Assembly (NCBI GenBank): GCA_025057955.1
Contig: JANXER010000011.1
Coordinates: 1 to 40,884, forward strand
From: Candidatus Methanomethylicaceae archaeon
GTDB taxonomy: Archaea > Thermoproteota > Methanomethylicia > Methanomethylicales > Methanomethylicaceae
Length of the DNA: 40,884 nt
Direction: 5' to 3'
Below are positions 24,641-33,245 of this stretch, piece after piece (position 1 is the first letter of the stretch; each line of letters starts with the position of its first letter). Made by a program: the position numbers and the translations under genes. Under the pieces are notes generated by a model. The model was given only the letters and a program-made list of their open reading frames with translations, had not been told where the DNA came from and ran no database searches.

Positions 24641-25048
24641 CTGAGAAAGAGTACTATAGAACTTCTAAAGAAATACTTGAAAGGCATGGTTGAAGTGCAT
24701 CTTCTTGATGGTCAAATAATTCGAGGTAAATTAATTCAAGTTGATGAAGATACTAATAATATATTCTTAGAGGAATGTACTGATCTAGAAGGAAGAAGCT
24801 CTCCTGCTACTATAATAATGGGATCATCCATTTCACATATAAATGTTGTATCTCCTCCTTCTAGTGAAACACTTGAAGACAAAATTTTCAGAATCCTAAT
24901 AAATAATAGTGAACTAACAATAAATGAAATAGCAAAAATGCTTAATATTAAGCCAAGTAGTGTAAGATCAGCCATATTAAGGCTAAAAAAGAAGGGATTG
25001 ATACCTAGTAGCGAATGCCAAAAGCTAAATAATGAGAAAAGTAAATAA
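24641..25048 (+). CDS. LSm (Sm-like) protein fused to a winged helix-turn-helix
   Basis: This protein of 135 residues starts at CTG 24641. Residues 1-65 form an Sm fold: an N-terminal helix (STIELLKKYLKG), Sm1 (VEVHLLDGQIIRGKLIQVDE with NNIFLEEC) and a diverged Sm2 (IIMGSSISHINVV). Residues 80-125 form a winged helix: EDKIFRILINNSELTINEIA, then KMLNIKPSSVRSAILRLKKK. Starting at TTG 24677 would remove most of the first Sm helix, so CTG with GGAGGG upstream is preferred. Archaeal Sm proteins form RNA-binding rings. A linked DNA-binding-type domain suggests a link to transcription or sequence-specific recruitment, as inference. Confidence 0.78.
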   Translation: MRKSTIELLKKYLKGMVEVHLLDGQIIRGKLIQVDEDTNNIFLEECTDLEGRSSPATIIMGSSISHINVVSPPSSETLEDKIFRILINNSELTINEIAKMLNIKPSSVRSAILRLKKKGLIPSSECQKLNNEKSK

Positions 25049-25129
25049 GTTAAATTTAAAATATAGCTTAATAGCGATGAAGAAAAAGTCCCAAGGACTA
25101 TTTGGATGAATTAGATCTTGAGTGCTGAG

Positions 25130-25549
25130 CTATTTTCTCTTTAAAGCTATTATAATTCCCTTAATCAAGTCTAATAGTATAGGAATAAATATCATAAACA
25201 TAAGAAATTTAAAATCTATGATTATTATGAAATAATATGGATAATTTATAGTTAGATAGATTTGTCCTCCATTAAGAGCTACATAGATATAGAGGATCCA
25301 TAGTATACTTGAAATAATAATTGTTAATCCATAAGCCTTAGTTTTTTTAAGCACTACTGATAGAGCTATTGAAACCGCTAGAATGACACCAATTATTGGT
25401 AGAATTGAGCTTATGAACTGAGAGATGGATAAATATTTATCTAAGTAATTTATCAAAACCTCTTTAAGGCGAAGGGGAATATAACTTAGGAGTATTAATA
25501 ATACTATGAAAGTTATTATTCCTGCAATTATTCTTCTCTTTGAAATCAT
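25130..25549 (-). CDS. Four-helix membrane protein, unknown
   Basis: This 139-residue hydrophobic protein has about four predicted membrane helices (near residues 8-26, 42-66, 73-95 and 102-133) and a basic C-terminal KRK. I recognise no family. Its start overlaps the stop of the preceding gene by four bases (ATGA), so the two are co-translated. It may be the membrane partner of that gene's large exterior protein. Confidence 0.75.
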   Translation of the reverse strand: MISKRRIIAGIITFIVLLILLSYIPLRLKEVLINYLDKYLSISQFISSILPIIGVILAVSIALSVVLKKTKAYGLTIIISSILWILYIYVALNGGQIYLTINYPYYFIIIIDFKFLMFMIFIPILLDLIKGIIIALKRK

Positions 25550-26694
25550 AAAATCTCCCCCTCAATTGTTCCATAAGGAGTCTCCATAATAAGTATTAAT
25601 CTCAATTTTGTCTCTATATTTTTTAAATGTCCAGTCATATTTAGTGAGCAGAATTCTTTTGGCTGTACATTGAATCTTGTATCATATAATTCTCCAATAA
25701 TATTGCCTCCTTGATCTAAAAATTTACCTTTTATAGTGCCGTTTATCGGAATTGGAGCATAATTTATGAAAGATAGAGGAATTACTATTGAAGAATGAGT
25801 TAAGTTATGTGGAGTCAAAATGGCTTTTCCAATAGTTGGACTACCTATGATTGGAGGCCAATTAACAATCTGTGTATGATTTATTGAAATTCCTGGAAGA
25901 TTTATTGAAATTGTATAATTTCTTGAGGTTCCTTCAATCAAATATTTTAGGTTTTTAATCCATGGATTTTCAATGTGTAAATCAATGGAAGTATTATAAT
26001 AAATACTTGGAGCTACATTTATAATCCTTTCCCCATAACCAATTATTCTTCCATCATCATATACAAATATGGAGAGTTTACCAAAGATTGAAAATGGAGA
26101 AGTATTTCTAAAAGATATTGGCATTTTAATTAAAATATGAGTGGAATTGAAAATCGAAATAGTAGGCTCTCCCATTCTAAAATCTTCATAGGGCATTTCC
26201 CATGGAATTGACATGTTAGTTGATATAATTGTACTTAAAAAAGGTTGAATCATAATATTTATTGTAGCTAAAACTTGAACACCCTTAGTTAATAAATCAG
26301 TTTTCAATAAAAATTTCAATGGAAAAATGCCAGAGGCTCCAGTTGGTATTGTTGATTTTTCCATAATAGTGGTATTTAGATAGATTAAATTTGTAACAAT
26401 ATCTATTGGTAAAAATCCTCTATTTTCTAAATATATTGGAACAGTTATTTCTAAATATGATTGATTAATATTATAAGAAGGATTATGAACTCTTATCGTT
26501 AAAAATGTATTAAATATTCCATAAATTAATAGAAAAATTAATATAACCACTAGAAAAATTGATAATATTTTAAATACTTTTATAGCTTTTAAAATTTTTG
26601 AAATAAATATCCCCTTTTTTATATTATTTTTCTCCTTTTTAAATTTTTTCAAAATTATGCAGATTTTCAAGAAAACAGATTGGGGATTATTCAA
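25546..26694 (-). CDS. Membrane-anchored exterior protein with three LEA14/WHy-like repeats
   Basis: This 382-residue protein has a basic N-terminus, one membrane helix (about 40-65) and a large exterior part with many N-x-S/T sites. The exterior part holds three beta-sandwich-like units, each with a core of the type I-x-VPIxLxN-x-x-x-PI/F-x-I (about 71-165, 170-265 and 280-380), as in LEA14/WHy domains. It starts at TTG 26694 without a clear ribosome binding site, so the N-terminus is uncertain. It is coupled to the four-helix protein downstream. The function is unknown; a cell-surface scaffold is plausible. Confidence 0.7.
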   Translation of the reverse strand: MNNPQSVFLKICIILKKFKKEKNNIKKGIFISKILKAIKVFKILSIFLVVILIFLLIYGIFNTFLTIRVHNPSYNINQSYLEITVPIYLENRGFLPIDIVTNLIYLNTTIMEKSTIPTGASGIFPLKFLLKTDLLTKGVQVLATINIMIQPFLSTIISTNMSIPWEMPYEDFRMGEPTISIFNSTHILIKMPISFRNTSPFSIFGKLSIFVYDDGRIIGYGERIINVAPSIYYNTSIDLHIENPWIKNLKYLIEGTSRNYTISINLPGISINHTQIVNWPPIIGSPTIGKAILTPHNLTHSSIVIPLSFINYAPIPINGTIKGKFLDQGGNIIGELYDTRFNVQPKEFCSLNMTGHLKNIETKLRLILIMETPYGTIEGEIL

Positions 26695-26759
26695 TTTTAT
26701 ACTTATGAATGAGAAAATGTTATATGGAGAATAATCAAGTTATTTATTGAGGTGAAAAA

Positions 26760-27035
26760 GTGAATAGAGATCAAGCATTAGGGGGAATCCTTTTAATTGT
26801 TGGAGTTTTGGGAATAATAATATATGGCTGGCTAGTTTTCTTCTCAGCTTGGCAGATGTTAGTTATTCAATTGACTGCCTTCATAGCCATAGCAGCTGTA
26901 TTAGCGATTGTTGCATGGATTGGATATACTTTAGCGACAACTCCACCTCCAAAGCCCATAGAGGAAATTGAAAAAGAGATTGAGAAAGAACTAGCTGAGG
27001 TTCAAAAGGAGGAAACTAAGGACAAAACTAGCTAA
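26760..27035 (+). CDS. Small two-helix membrane protein with charged tail
   Basis: This 91-residue protein has two membrane helices (about 8-28 and 32-58), then PPPKPIEEIEKEIEKEL, an acidic and basic helical tail. The start is GTG 26760 with GAGGTGA four bases upstream. I recall similar short proteins as conserved in Thermoproteota, sometimes labelled transcriptional regulators without basis. It converges on the rhomboid gene with a four-base gap and diverges from the LEA14-like operon. The function is unknown. Confidence 0.78.
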   Translation: MNRDQALGGILLIVGVLGIIIYGWLVFFSAWQMLVIQLTAFIAIAAVLAIVAWIGYTLATTPPPKPIEEIEKEIEKELAEVQKEETKDKTS

Positions 27036-27039
27036 TTTT

Positions 27040-28404
27040 TTATTCTCCTATTATGGCGAGCCTTCTATCCATTAAATTAACCACTATTAGGGATAAGAAC
27101 GTAAATAATAAGGATAACACTCCTGTATATCTAATTATCATTGCTAAATCGAACTCTTGAGTTGAGAGACTGAACTCATAATCCATAGGCTCTCCTAAAG
27201 ATACTTGATATACTCCTTGATAAACGAATATTTTTATGCTATATGTTGAAATTTTTCCTTCTCCATAAGATATAAATCCATCCTTGCCATAAGTAGCTTT
27301 AAAGTAATCTATTGTTGTATTAACCTTTATTATGGTAGAATATTGATCTACACTTATTTTAATGGGAAGTTCAGAACTTGAATTTCTTATTTCAATGCTT
27401 CCAGCACCATAAAGTAGGCCTCCATAGTAAAGTCTATTGAAGAGTATCCTTGTTGTGGTATATCTTATATTAGAAATTTGCTCTTCTATCTTATTTGGTT
27501 GAAATCCAACATAATCATTACATATTGTTGATCCACAGCGATAACTTACGGTAATTGTCTTCATTTGACCTTGATCAATTGGAAAGGCAGAAATGTATAA
27601 ACTTATTGCCAAAAGAATCATAATAAGTAGAGATAGTACTATTTTCACAGTTCTTCCAAGTCCTCTTGTTCCCACTGAATAATACCTAATGTATGAAAAA
27701 ATGCTTCTAAGTAGCCTTAATTGAACGATTCTTTCCTCATTCCTCAAAAATGATAATACAGCAATTCCCATTACAAATCCACCAGCATGTGCAAATACTG
27801 CAACCCCTCCAGCAGCATGAAGAAAACCATATATTATTTGTACAGCAAACCAGAATAGGATGTAATATGCCGCCTTAATCCAGAAAAACCATGGAAAAAA
27901 GAATATAGGAATTATCATTAGTAGGGAAGTTCCTGGATAGAAAATTAAGTAAGCCCCCATTACTCCACTAATGGCTCCAGATGCACCTATGGCTGGAATG
28001 GCATATGCCATTGGTCCTTCTAGGAAAGAGAAGGCTGCATGAAATATAGATGCTGCTATTCCAGATAATATATACATAATTAAAAATCTTCTTCCTCCAA
28101 GGGCCTCTTCAACAGCTCTACCAAATACATAGAGAAAATACATATTGAAGAATATGTGGAATAAATTAGCGTGTAAGAACATGGAAGAGAAAATTCTATA
28201 CCATTGATCTGGCAATAGAATTGAAGTTGGCACAAATGCACCAATACTGACCCAATAATCTCCAATTGAAAGAAATCCATTTTCAATCGAAGATATAATA
28301 TAAACTATTACATTGGAGATTATTAATGCTAATGTAACTTTTGGTCTTGATGGACGGTATGTTCTCATCTCAGGTATGGGAAATCCTATTGCTCTAAAAT
28401 TCAT
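27040..28404 (-). CDS. Rhomboid-family intramembrane serine protease with extra exterior domain
   Basis: This 454-residue protein has a rhomboid core of six helices in the first 220 residues. Catalytic Ser142 is in GASGAISG, His206 is in FAHAGG, and WYRIFSSMFLHANLFHIFFN forms the L1-helix 2 region. After a further membrane helix (about 245-265) comes an exterior domain of about 150 residues with two cysteines (RCGSTICND) and then a last membrane helix. ATG at 28404 is chosen because GAGGG lies six bases upstream; a TTG at 28419 would add five residues. It is the last gene of the glycosyltransferase operon. Rhomboids cut membrane proteins; a target in the sugar pathway is not known. Confidence 0.88.
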   Translation of the reverse strand: MNFRAIGFPIPEMRTYRPSRPKVTLALIISNVIVYIISSIENGFLSIGDYWVSIGAFVPTSILLPDQWYRIFSSMFLHANLFHIFFNMYFLYVFGRAVEEALGGRRFLIMYILSGIAASIFHAAFSFLEGPMAYAIPAIGASGAISGVMGAYLIFYPGTSLLMIIPIFFFPWFFWIKAAYYILFWFAVQIIYGFLHAAGGVAVFAHAGGFVMGIAVLSFLRNEERIVQLRLLRSIFSYIRYYSVGTRGLGRTVKIVLSLLIMILLAISLYISAFPIDQGQMKTITVSYRCGSTICNDYVGFQPNKIEEQISNIRYTTTRILFNRLYYGGLLYGAGSIEIRNSSSELPIKISVDQYSTIIKVNTTIDYFKATYGKDGFISYGEGKISTYSIKIFVYQGVYQVSLGEPMDYEFSLSTQEFDLAMIIRYTGVLSLLFTFLSLIVVNLMDRRLAIIGE

Positions 28405-29338
28405 TATATTCCCTCGCAAAAATCATAGCTCCAATTAATGGAGCATTTTCTCCTAATTTTGAAGGAACAATATCTGGAGGGGTATTGAAAGATAATTCTT
28501 TAATGTAAAATCTTAGTGGATTGATTATCATATCAATATTATTTATAACTACACTACCTCCCATCGAGATAATACTTGGATCATATAAATTAATAAGATT
28601 TGCCAAACCTATTCCATTTAATCTATTTGCTTCTTTCACCACATAATATGCAAATTCATCTCCAATTCTTGCATATTCAAATACTTCTCTACTAGTAAAG
28701 TTTCCAGATAGAACTTTGTTCAGAAATTCTGTTCTAATTTCGAAACTTTTAGCAAGAAAACTACAATAATTCAGAAGCCCATTTCCAGATGTATATGCCT
28801 CCCAATGTCCTCTTCCACCACATCTACATACTAAAGTACCATGGATGTCTATTATCATATGTCCAAATTCATGAGCATTTCCTTCCTTACCTATTAATAA
28901 ATGTTCATCCACAATTATCCCTCCTCCTATGCCACTTCCAATATTTACATAGACGAAGTTATCATGATTTACTCCAGATCCTATTTTCCATTCTGCTAGA
29001 GCAGCAGCAACACCATCATTAATTAGCTTAATTGGTTTTTTCAATTTTTCCTCAAGAGGGGATAAGGATAGATTTCTTAAGGAGGAATTTGGAGAAAAAA
29101 CAATGAGCATTTTATTTAAATCTAATTTTCCTGCAGCTGCAAATCCAATTTCAATAACTTCATTAATTCTATCTCCGGCAAACTTCCTTATTATTTTTTC
29201 AAGAGAGTCTATGATGGAGGGCGATTCTAGCAATTCTTTCATCTTTATATATGCTTTATTAATAATCTTATAATCTAGGTTTGCTATAGCAATCCTTAAC
29301 CAAGTTCCTCCCATATCAATACCAATGATGTAATTCAA
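28394..29338 (-). CDS. ROK-family sugar kinase (glucokinase-like)
   Basis: This ROK kinase has about 314 residues. The phosphate-binding motif IGIDMGGTWLR opens the protein, INDGVAAALAEW precedes the sugar site, and EFGHMIIDIHG with CRCGGRGHWEAY forms the zinc-linked ROK signature. The archaeal HWE replaces the bacterial CLE in the cysteine motif. Such enzymes phosphorylate glucose with ATP. TTG at 29338 is preferred because GAGGGT lies six bases before it and it follows the glycosyltransferase stop by two bases. A GTG at 29359 would overlap that gene. The operon context suggests that glucose released from polymer is phosphorylated here. Confidence 0.88.
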   Translation of the reverse strand: MNYIIGIDMGGTWLRIAIANLDYKIINKAYIKMKELLESPSIIDSLEKIIRKFAGDRINEVIEIGFAAAGKLDLNKMLIVFSPNSSLRNLSLSPLEEKLKKPIKLINDGVAAALAEWKIGSGVNHDNFVYVNIGSGIGGGIIVDEHLLIGKEGNAHEFGHMIIDIHGTLVCRCGGRGHWEAYTSGNGLLNYCSFLAKSFEIRTEFLNKVLSGNFTSREVFEYARIGDEFAYYVVKEANRLNGIGLANLINLYDPSIISMGGSVVINNIDMIINPLRFYIKELSFNTPPDIVPSKLGENAPLIGAMIFAREYNEF

Positions 29339-29340
29339 TT

Positions 29341-30504
29341 CTAAACCCTCGGCTTCCACTGTCCAGTTTCATATTCTTCTAATACTTGCTGATATACATT
29401 AATTGTTTTCTCAGCAATTCCATCCCATGTGAAATTTTTCATTCTTTCTTTGGCATTATTTACTATTCTATAGTAAAGCTCTTTGTCATCGAGCAATCTT
29501 TTTATGGCATTGGCCAATCCTATAGGAGATCCCGAAGGAAATTTGATGCCATTATATCCATCTTCTATAATCTCATTTAATCCTCCTACAGCAGAAACTA
29601 TGACTGGCACCCCTGATCCCATGGCCTCTAAAGCAACTATTCCAAAGGGCTCATAAAGGCTTGGAAATACTGCTAAATAAGCCATTTTATAGAGTGCATG
29701 TAGAACTTCATCTGATACATGGCCCAAGAAATAGACTTTTTCCGCAATTCCCATTCTTTTACTCATCTCTATTAAATGTGGCTTCATTGGTCCATCTCCA
29801 ACAAATAAGAACTTCAAATCATTTCTATTCAAAATCCTTATGGCCTCAAGCAATATATGAGGTCCTTTTTCATATACCATTCTTCCAATATATAATACAA
29901 TTTTTTCATCATCTCTAGCATAATCCCTGCGATTTAGATTTGCTGGAGGGGGCAGAGGCTCAAATCCATTAGGAATCTTAACAATTTTGTTCAAAGGACA
30001 CGAAAAAAATTTCGAGATTTCATCCTTCATATATTCACTACAGCATATCACCCGCCAAGACTCATAACAAAGAAGCCATTCTATTTCATGTATATGGCGC
30101 TCATAGTCATCCTTTAGTATTCCCCCCCTTCTACCTAATTCTGTGGAATGTATTGTGGAAATAAGAGGTTTTCTAGATATATGTTTCATTACAATTCCCG
30201 CTGGAGCAGTTAGCCAATCATGTACATGAATTAAATCAAAGTTAATTATTGCTTTTTTAATCATTAAAAAATTCATTCCATGAATCCATGATATGAAATC
30301 TGGTGATCTGAATATATAGGGGTTAACTCTAATTACTTTTAAACCATCAATGACTTCTTCGCTCTTAGAAGATCCATCAGTGAAGGTAATAACTTCTACT
30401 TTTATGCCTTTTGAAGCAAGAGCCTTGGAAAGATTATAAACATGTCTTCCTAATCCTCCTACAATATGTGGAGGAAATTCCCAGCTCAGCATTAGTATCT
30501 TCAT
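29341..30504 (-). CDS. GT4 glycosyltransferase, glycogen-synthase-like
   Basis: This 387-residue GT-B enzyme is complete. The N-terminal part has WEFPPHIVGGLGRHV (8-22), the donor or acceptor loop, and HVHDWLTAPAG (93-103). The C-terminal part has IGRMVYEKGP and the E-x7-E motif Glu285...Glu293 (EPFGIVALE) that binds the nucleotide sugar. It resembles archaeal alpha-glucan synthases and may use UDP- or ADP-glucose. It overlaps the upstream truncated glycosyltransferase by four bases. A 52-bp segment is identical in the GT4 gene at 33215-34465. Confidence 0.87.
   Translation of the reverse strand: MKILMLSWEFPPHIVGGLGRHVYNLSKALASKGIKVEVITFTDGSSKSEEVIDGLKVIRVNPYIFRSPDFISWIHGMNFLMIKKAIINFDLIHVHDWLTAPAGIVMKHISRKPLISTIHSTELGRRGGILKDDYERHIHEIEWLLCYESWRVICCSEYMKDEISKFFSCPLNKIVKIPNGFEPLPPPANLNRRDYARDDEKIVLYIGRMVYEKGPHILLEAIRILNRNDLKFLFVGDGPMKPHLIEMSKRMGIAEKVYFLGHVSDEVLHALYKMAYLAVFPSLYEPFGIVALEAMGSGVPVIVSAVGGLNEIIEDGYNGIKFPSGSPIGLANAIKRLLDDKELYYRIVNNAKERMKNFTWDGIAEKTINVYQQVLEEYETGQWKPRV
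29627..29678 (-). repeat. 52-bp segment identical to 33495-33546
   Basis: Both copies encode LAVFPSLYEPFGIVALE, including the E-x7-E active-site motif, with no silent difference in 17 codons. The flanking bases diverge at once, except for seven further matches beyond a single mismatch on one side. Gene conversion between the two GT4 genes is the simplest cause. Confidence 0.9.
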
Positions 30505-31088
30505 TGAAGCATTCTCCTGTATACATTGATTATTTCTTCAGCATTTCTAGCTAAGAATATTTTGTTATTATTAATCTCATAATCTCTTACTAAATGCATT
30601 CTCATATCATAATTTTCAACAATTATGATATCTGCCTTTTCAAAACATTTTTTTTCCAAATCAAATATCCCCATATTAAGAAGTGTGGAAATTGATCCAG
30701 CTCTTTTTACTTCTGTGGAATAAACTGATATAACTAGAGGGGATTTGAAAAAGTGCGATAAATAAAGTGCAGAAATTGAAGAAATCCAATCATGGGAATG
30801 GATTAATGATACTCCACCATGATCATGGATTGCATTAGAAGCCCCTCTTGTTAAATCAATGCTAAGCATATATGCAAAGGAGAGAATATGAGGAGCAATT
30901 CGAGCATATGGACCAACCTTGTAAATCGTTACCCCTTCAGAACTATATTTTTCATCGAAATCCCCTCTTATTACTAGTATCAATGGGTACTTTTGAGCAA
31001 GCTTAGGTATGAGCTTATGAAGAAAATTTGAAAGAGCACCTACCACAAATGGTGGATACTCCCAAGTGATATGAAGAATTGGTTTCAT
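30501..31088 (-). CDS. Glycosyltransferase stub: N-terminal GT-B domain only
   Basis: This 195-residue protein aligns with the first half of the adjacent GT4 enzyme: ITWEYPPFVVGALSNFL at the N-terminus and IHSHDWISSISALYLS in the middle, with STEVKRAG matching STELGRRG. The catalytic C-terminal domain with E-x7-E is absent. The last residues NAEEIINVYRRMLQ resemble the final helix of complete GT4 proteins (AEKTINVYQQVLEE), so the C domain appears to have been excised internally. It is in the operon with a four-base overlap to the complete enzyme. It could be an acceptor-binding partner or a dying copy; its open frame and coupling favour use. Confidence 0.8.
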   Translation of the reverse strand: MKPILHITWEYPPFVVGALSNFLHKLIPKLAQKYPLILVIRGDFDEKYSSEGVTIYKVGPYARIAPHILSFAYMLSIDLTRGASNAIHDHGGVSLIHSHDWISSISALYLSHFFKSPLVISVYSTEVKRAGSISTLLNMGIFDLEKKCFEKADIIIVENYDMRMHLVRDYEINNNKIFLARNAEEIINVYRRMLQ

Positions 31089-31100
31089 TGAATCACCAAA

Positions 31101-31343
31101 CTATGTATATATGCTTCTGACAACGGAAATGCCTAGACTATTTAAATAATATGCTCCTTCGCATTCACATATATATCCTTGAGCAAGAAGCTCTCTTATT
31201 GCAAAACATAGCTCATTTTCATTTAAGCAACATATTTTTCTTAGTTCATCTATTCTTTTGGCTGATTTAGCATTTATGGCTGAGATATTATGTAGTATGA
31301 TTAATACTCGCATAGATGGCGCAATTTCATATATATTATGCAA
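31101..31343 (-). CDS. Small winged-helix-like protein, possible operon regulator
   Basis: This 80-residue protein has a helix-turn-helix pattern (RIDELRKICCLNENELCFAI then RELLAQGYICE and a short wing ending in YYLNSLG). TTG at 31343 has GGTGG four bases upstream. An ATG at 31313 would remove ten residues. It is the first gene of the glycosyltransferase operon and diverges from the debranching enzyme gene across 45-57 bp, a place where a regulator could control both. The DNA-binding role is inferred from fold and location. Confidence 0.68.
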   Translation of the reverse strand: MHNIYEIAPSMRVLIILHNISAINAKSAKRIDELRKICCLNENELCFAIRELLAQGYICECEGAYYLNSLGISVVRSIYT

Positions 31344-31400
31344 AATTCCACCAAAATACTATTTTATACAATTTAAAAAAAATAATTTTTGGTGAGAGTA

Positions 31401-33245
31401 TTGTATTATGAAGTTCAAGCAGTGGAGGATGAGGATTGGGATTATGCAAGAAATAAGCAAATTGTTTTAAAGTCTGCATTAGGAGAATGGTCATCTTCGG
31501 TATTTTCATCTGAGGTTTTTGTAAATGGTGAGAGATTTATTGGCCCAAATAGGGACTATCCATTTCAAGGGCTTATAACTTTCTATGATGGAAAGATTTT
31601 AAAATTGATTGATGGAATCTTCTTCTCTTTGGATAGAGGATTAGGTGAAAAAGTACTTGTTGGATCGTATGATGTAAGATATATCTATCCTAATTTAGAG
31701 GTAACATTTGGCTTTAATGAAGAATGTTTTAGAATATCATTCAATAAAGAGAATTGTAGAATCTTACTACTTTTCGAAGATTATATGCGCTATAACATCA
31801 TGAATGATTGGATTGTAGTAAATTTAAATAATTTAAATTTTAATTTTGGACCATTTGATCATATTGAAAAGGTGAATTATCATACTGAATGGATATATAA
31901 ACTAGGCTGCGGCTTCAGATATAGAGATTGTGATGGAAGTATAAGGTTTATTAGAGAGAGAAGAAATTTATTTGCTCCATTCATATGTACATTGAGAGGA
32001 AATTTATTAAAAATATACATAAATAATCTGCGAGATCCTTGGAACATAAGAGAAAGTAATTGGATAAATAAGCTCATTTTTTTCAATGAAGTTGTTGGTG
32101 AATTAATTAAATATCGACTTTCCACCTTAAGATGTTTTGGTTTAAATATAGATGGTATATGGTTTCCTGAAGCAGGTTGTTGGTGGTTTAGAAGCCCATG
32201 GATAAGAGATGCCTTAGAAGGCATATTAAGCAATTTCCAAATATATACGAGAATATTTGGATGGGAGGATAAAGTAAGGAGATTAACAATATTTCTATTA
32301 GAGCTTCTAAAGAGAAATAAAGGATTACCAAATTTTTTAGGTGGAATTGAGGAATCAGCTGATTCCCCTCCTTTATTGCTCTATCTCTCCTCTAAGCTAG
32401 GAATTAATGCTGATAAATTAGCTTTAGAAATATTAAAGGAGATGGAAAAAAGAGAGATATCAGAAAATGGCAAACCAATTTTAAAGGATGGACTTATAGC
32501 TTGTATTCCATATCAATCTTGGACAGATTCTAGGATTGATGGAAGAGCATATAGAATTCCTGAAGGATGGAAAGATTGGAATCTTCCAAAATATCTTCTA
32601 CCAGAGGTGAATGGATATTGGATTATGGCATTGAGAACCCTTTATAAAGCTACTGGCAATAAGAATATAAAAGAAATCTTAGAGGAAATGGAATTGGAAT
32701 TCAGAAGGAAATTTTGGAATGGAGATTTTATTTCAGATATAATTGATATGGAAAATAATTTAAAATCAAACGAAATTACTTCCATGGGCCTTGTTGGATT
32801 ATCATCTACAATACATTTATTCAATGAGGAGGAATTAATATTAGCCTTTAAAAATTTAAAACCATTAATGGTTTATAGAACTATGAAGATTTTAGGCAAT
32901 CAAACATTACCATTCGGCATAGCTATAACTCAAAAGATTTCTCCCTATTTTGGGGATGAAGAATATCATAAATCTACAATATGGCCAAGGGATATTCCAT
33001 ATTTAATAAAATTCTTAGAAATAATTAATAGAGAAGAAGATATAAATGGAATATTACTCAATAGCTTGGATCATATGGTTTCTGAAGGAGCATTATTTTA
33101 TATTAATGAAATTTTTGGTCATGCTGTTGGAAAAAATCCCTCTCCAAAGGGCATAAATATGAATCCAATACCATTGAAGAATCCAGCACAATATTGGAGC
33201 CATTGGTGTGATCCTTATCTTGGAAGGTTTATGAGGGAGAGATAG
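31401..33245 (+). CDS. Glycogen debranching enzyme, amylo-alpha-1,6-glucosidase type (GH133-like)
   Basis: This protein of about 614 residues has an N-terminal beta domain (1-240) carrying substrate-binding features and an (alpha/alpha)6 barrel (250-614). The barrel has AGCWWFRSPWIRDALEGILS, SWTDSRIDGRAYRIP, PEVNGYWIMALR and YHKSTIWPRDIPYLI, the pattern of archaeal and bacterial amylo-alpha-1,6-glucosidases (GDE_C). Such enzymes remove branch points of glycogen. TTG at 31401 is preferred because GGTGAG lies four bases before it; a TTG at 31389 or GTG at 31392 would be longer. The 3' end overlaps the convergent GT4 gene by 31 bases. Confidence 0.88.
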   Translation: MYYEVQAVEDEDWDYARNKQIVLKSALGEWSSSVFSSEVFVNGERFIGPNRDYPFQGLITFYDGKILKLIDGIFFSLDRGLGEKVLVGSYDVRYIYPNLEVTFGFNEECFRISFNKENCRILLLFEDYMRYNIMNDWIVVNLNNLNFNFGPFDHIEKVNYHTEWIYKLGCGFRYRDCDGSIRFIRERRNLFAPFICTLRGNLLKIYINNLRDPWNIRESNWINKLIFFNEVVGELIKYRLSTLRCFGLNIDGIWFPEAGCWWFRSPWIRDALEGILSNFQIYTRIFGWEDKVRRLTIFLLELLKRNKGLPNFLGGIEESADSPPLLLYLSSKLGINADKLALEILKEMEKREISENGKPILKDGLIACIPYQSWTDSRIDGRAYRIPEGWKDWNLPKYLLPEVNGYWIMALRTLYKATGNKNIKEILEEMELEFRRKFWNGDFISDIIDMENNLKSNEITSMGLVGLSSTIHLFNEEELILAFKNLKPLMVYRTMKILGNQTLPFGIAITQKISPYFGDEEYHKSTIWPRDIPYLIKFLEIINREEDINGILLNSLDHMVSEGALFYINEIFGHAVGKNPSPKGINMNPIPLKNPAQYWSHWCDPYLGRFMRER

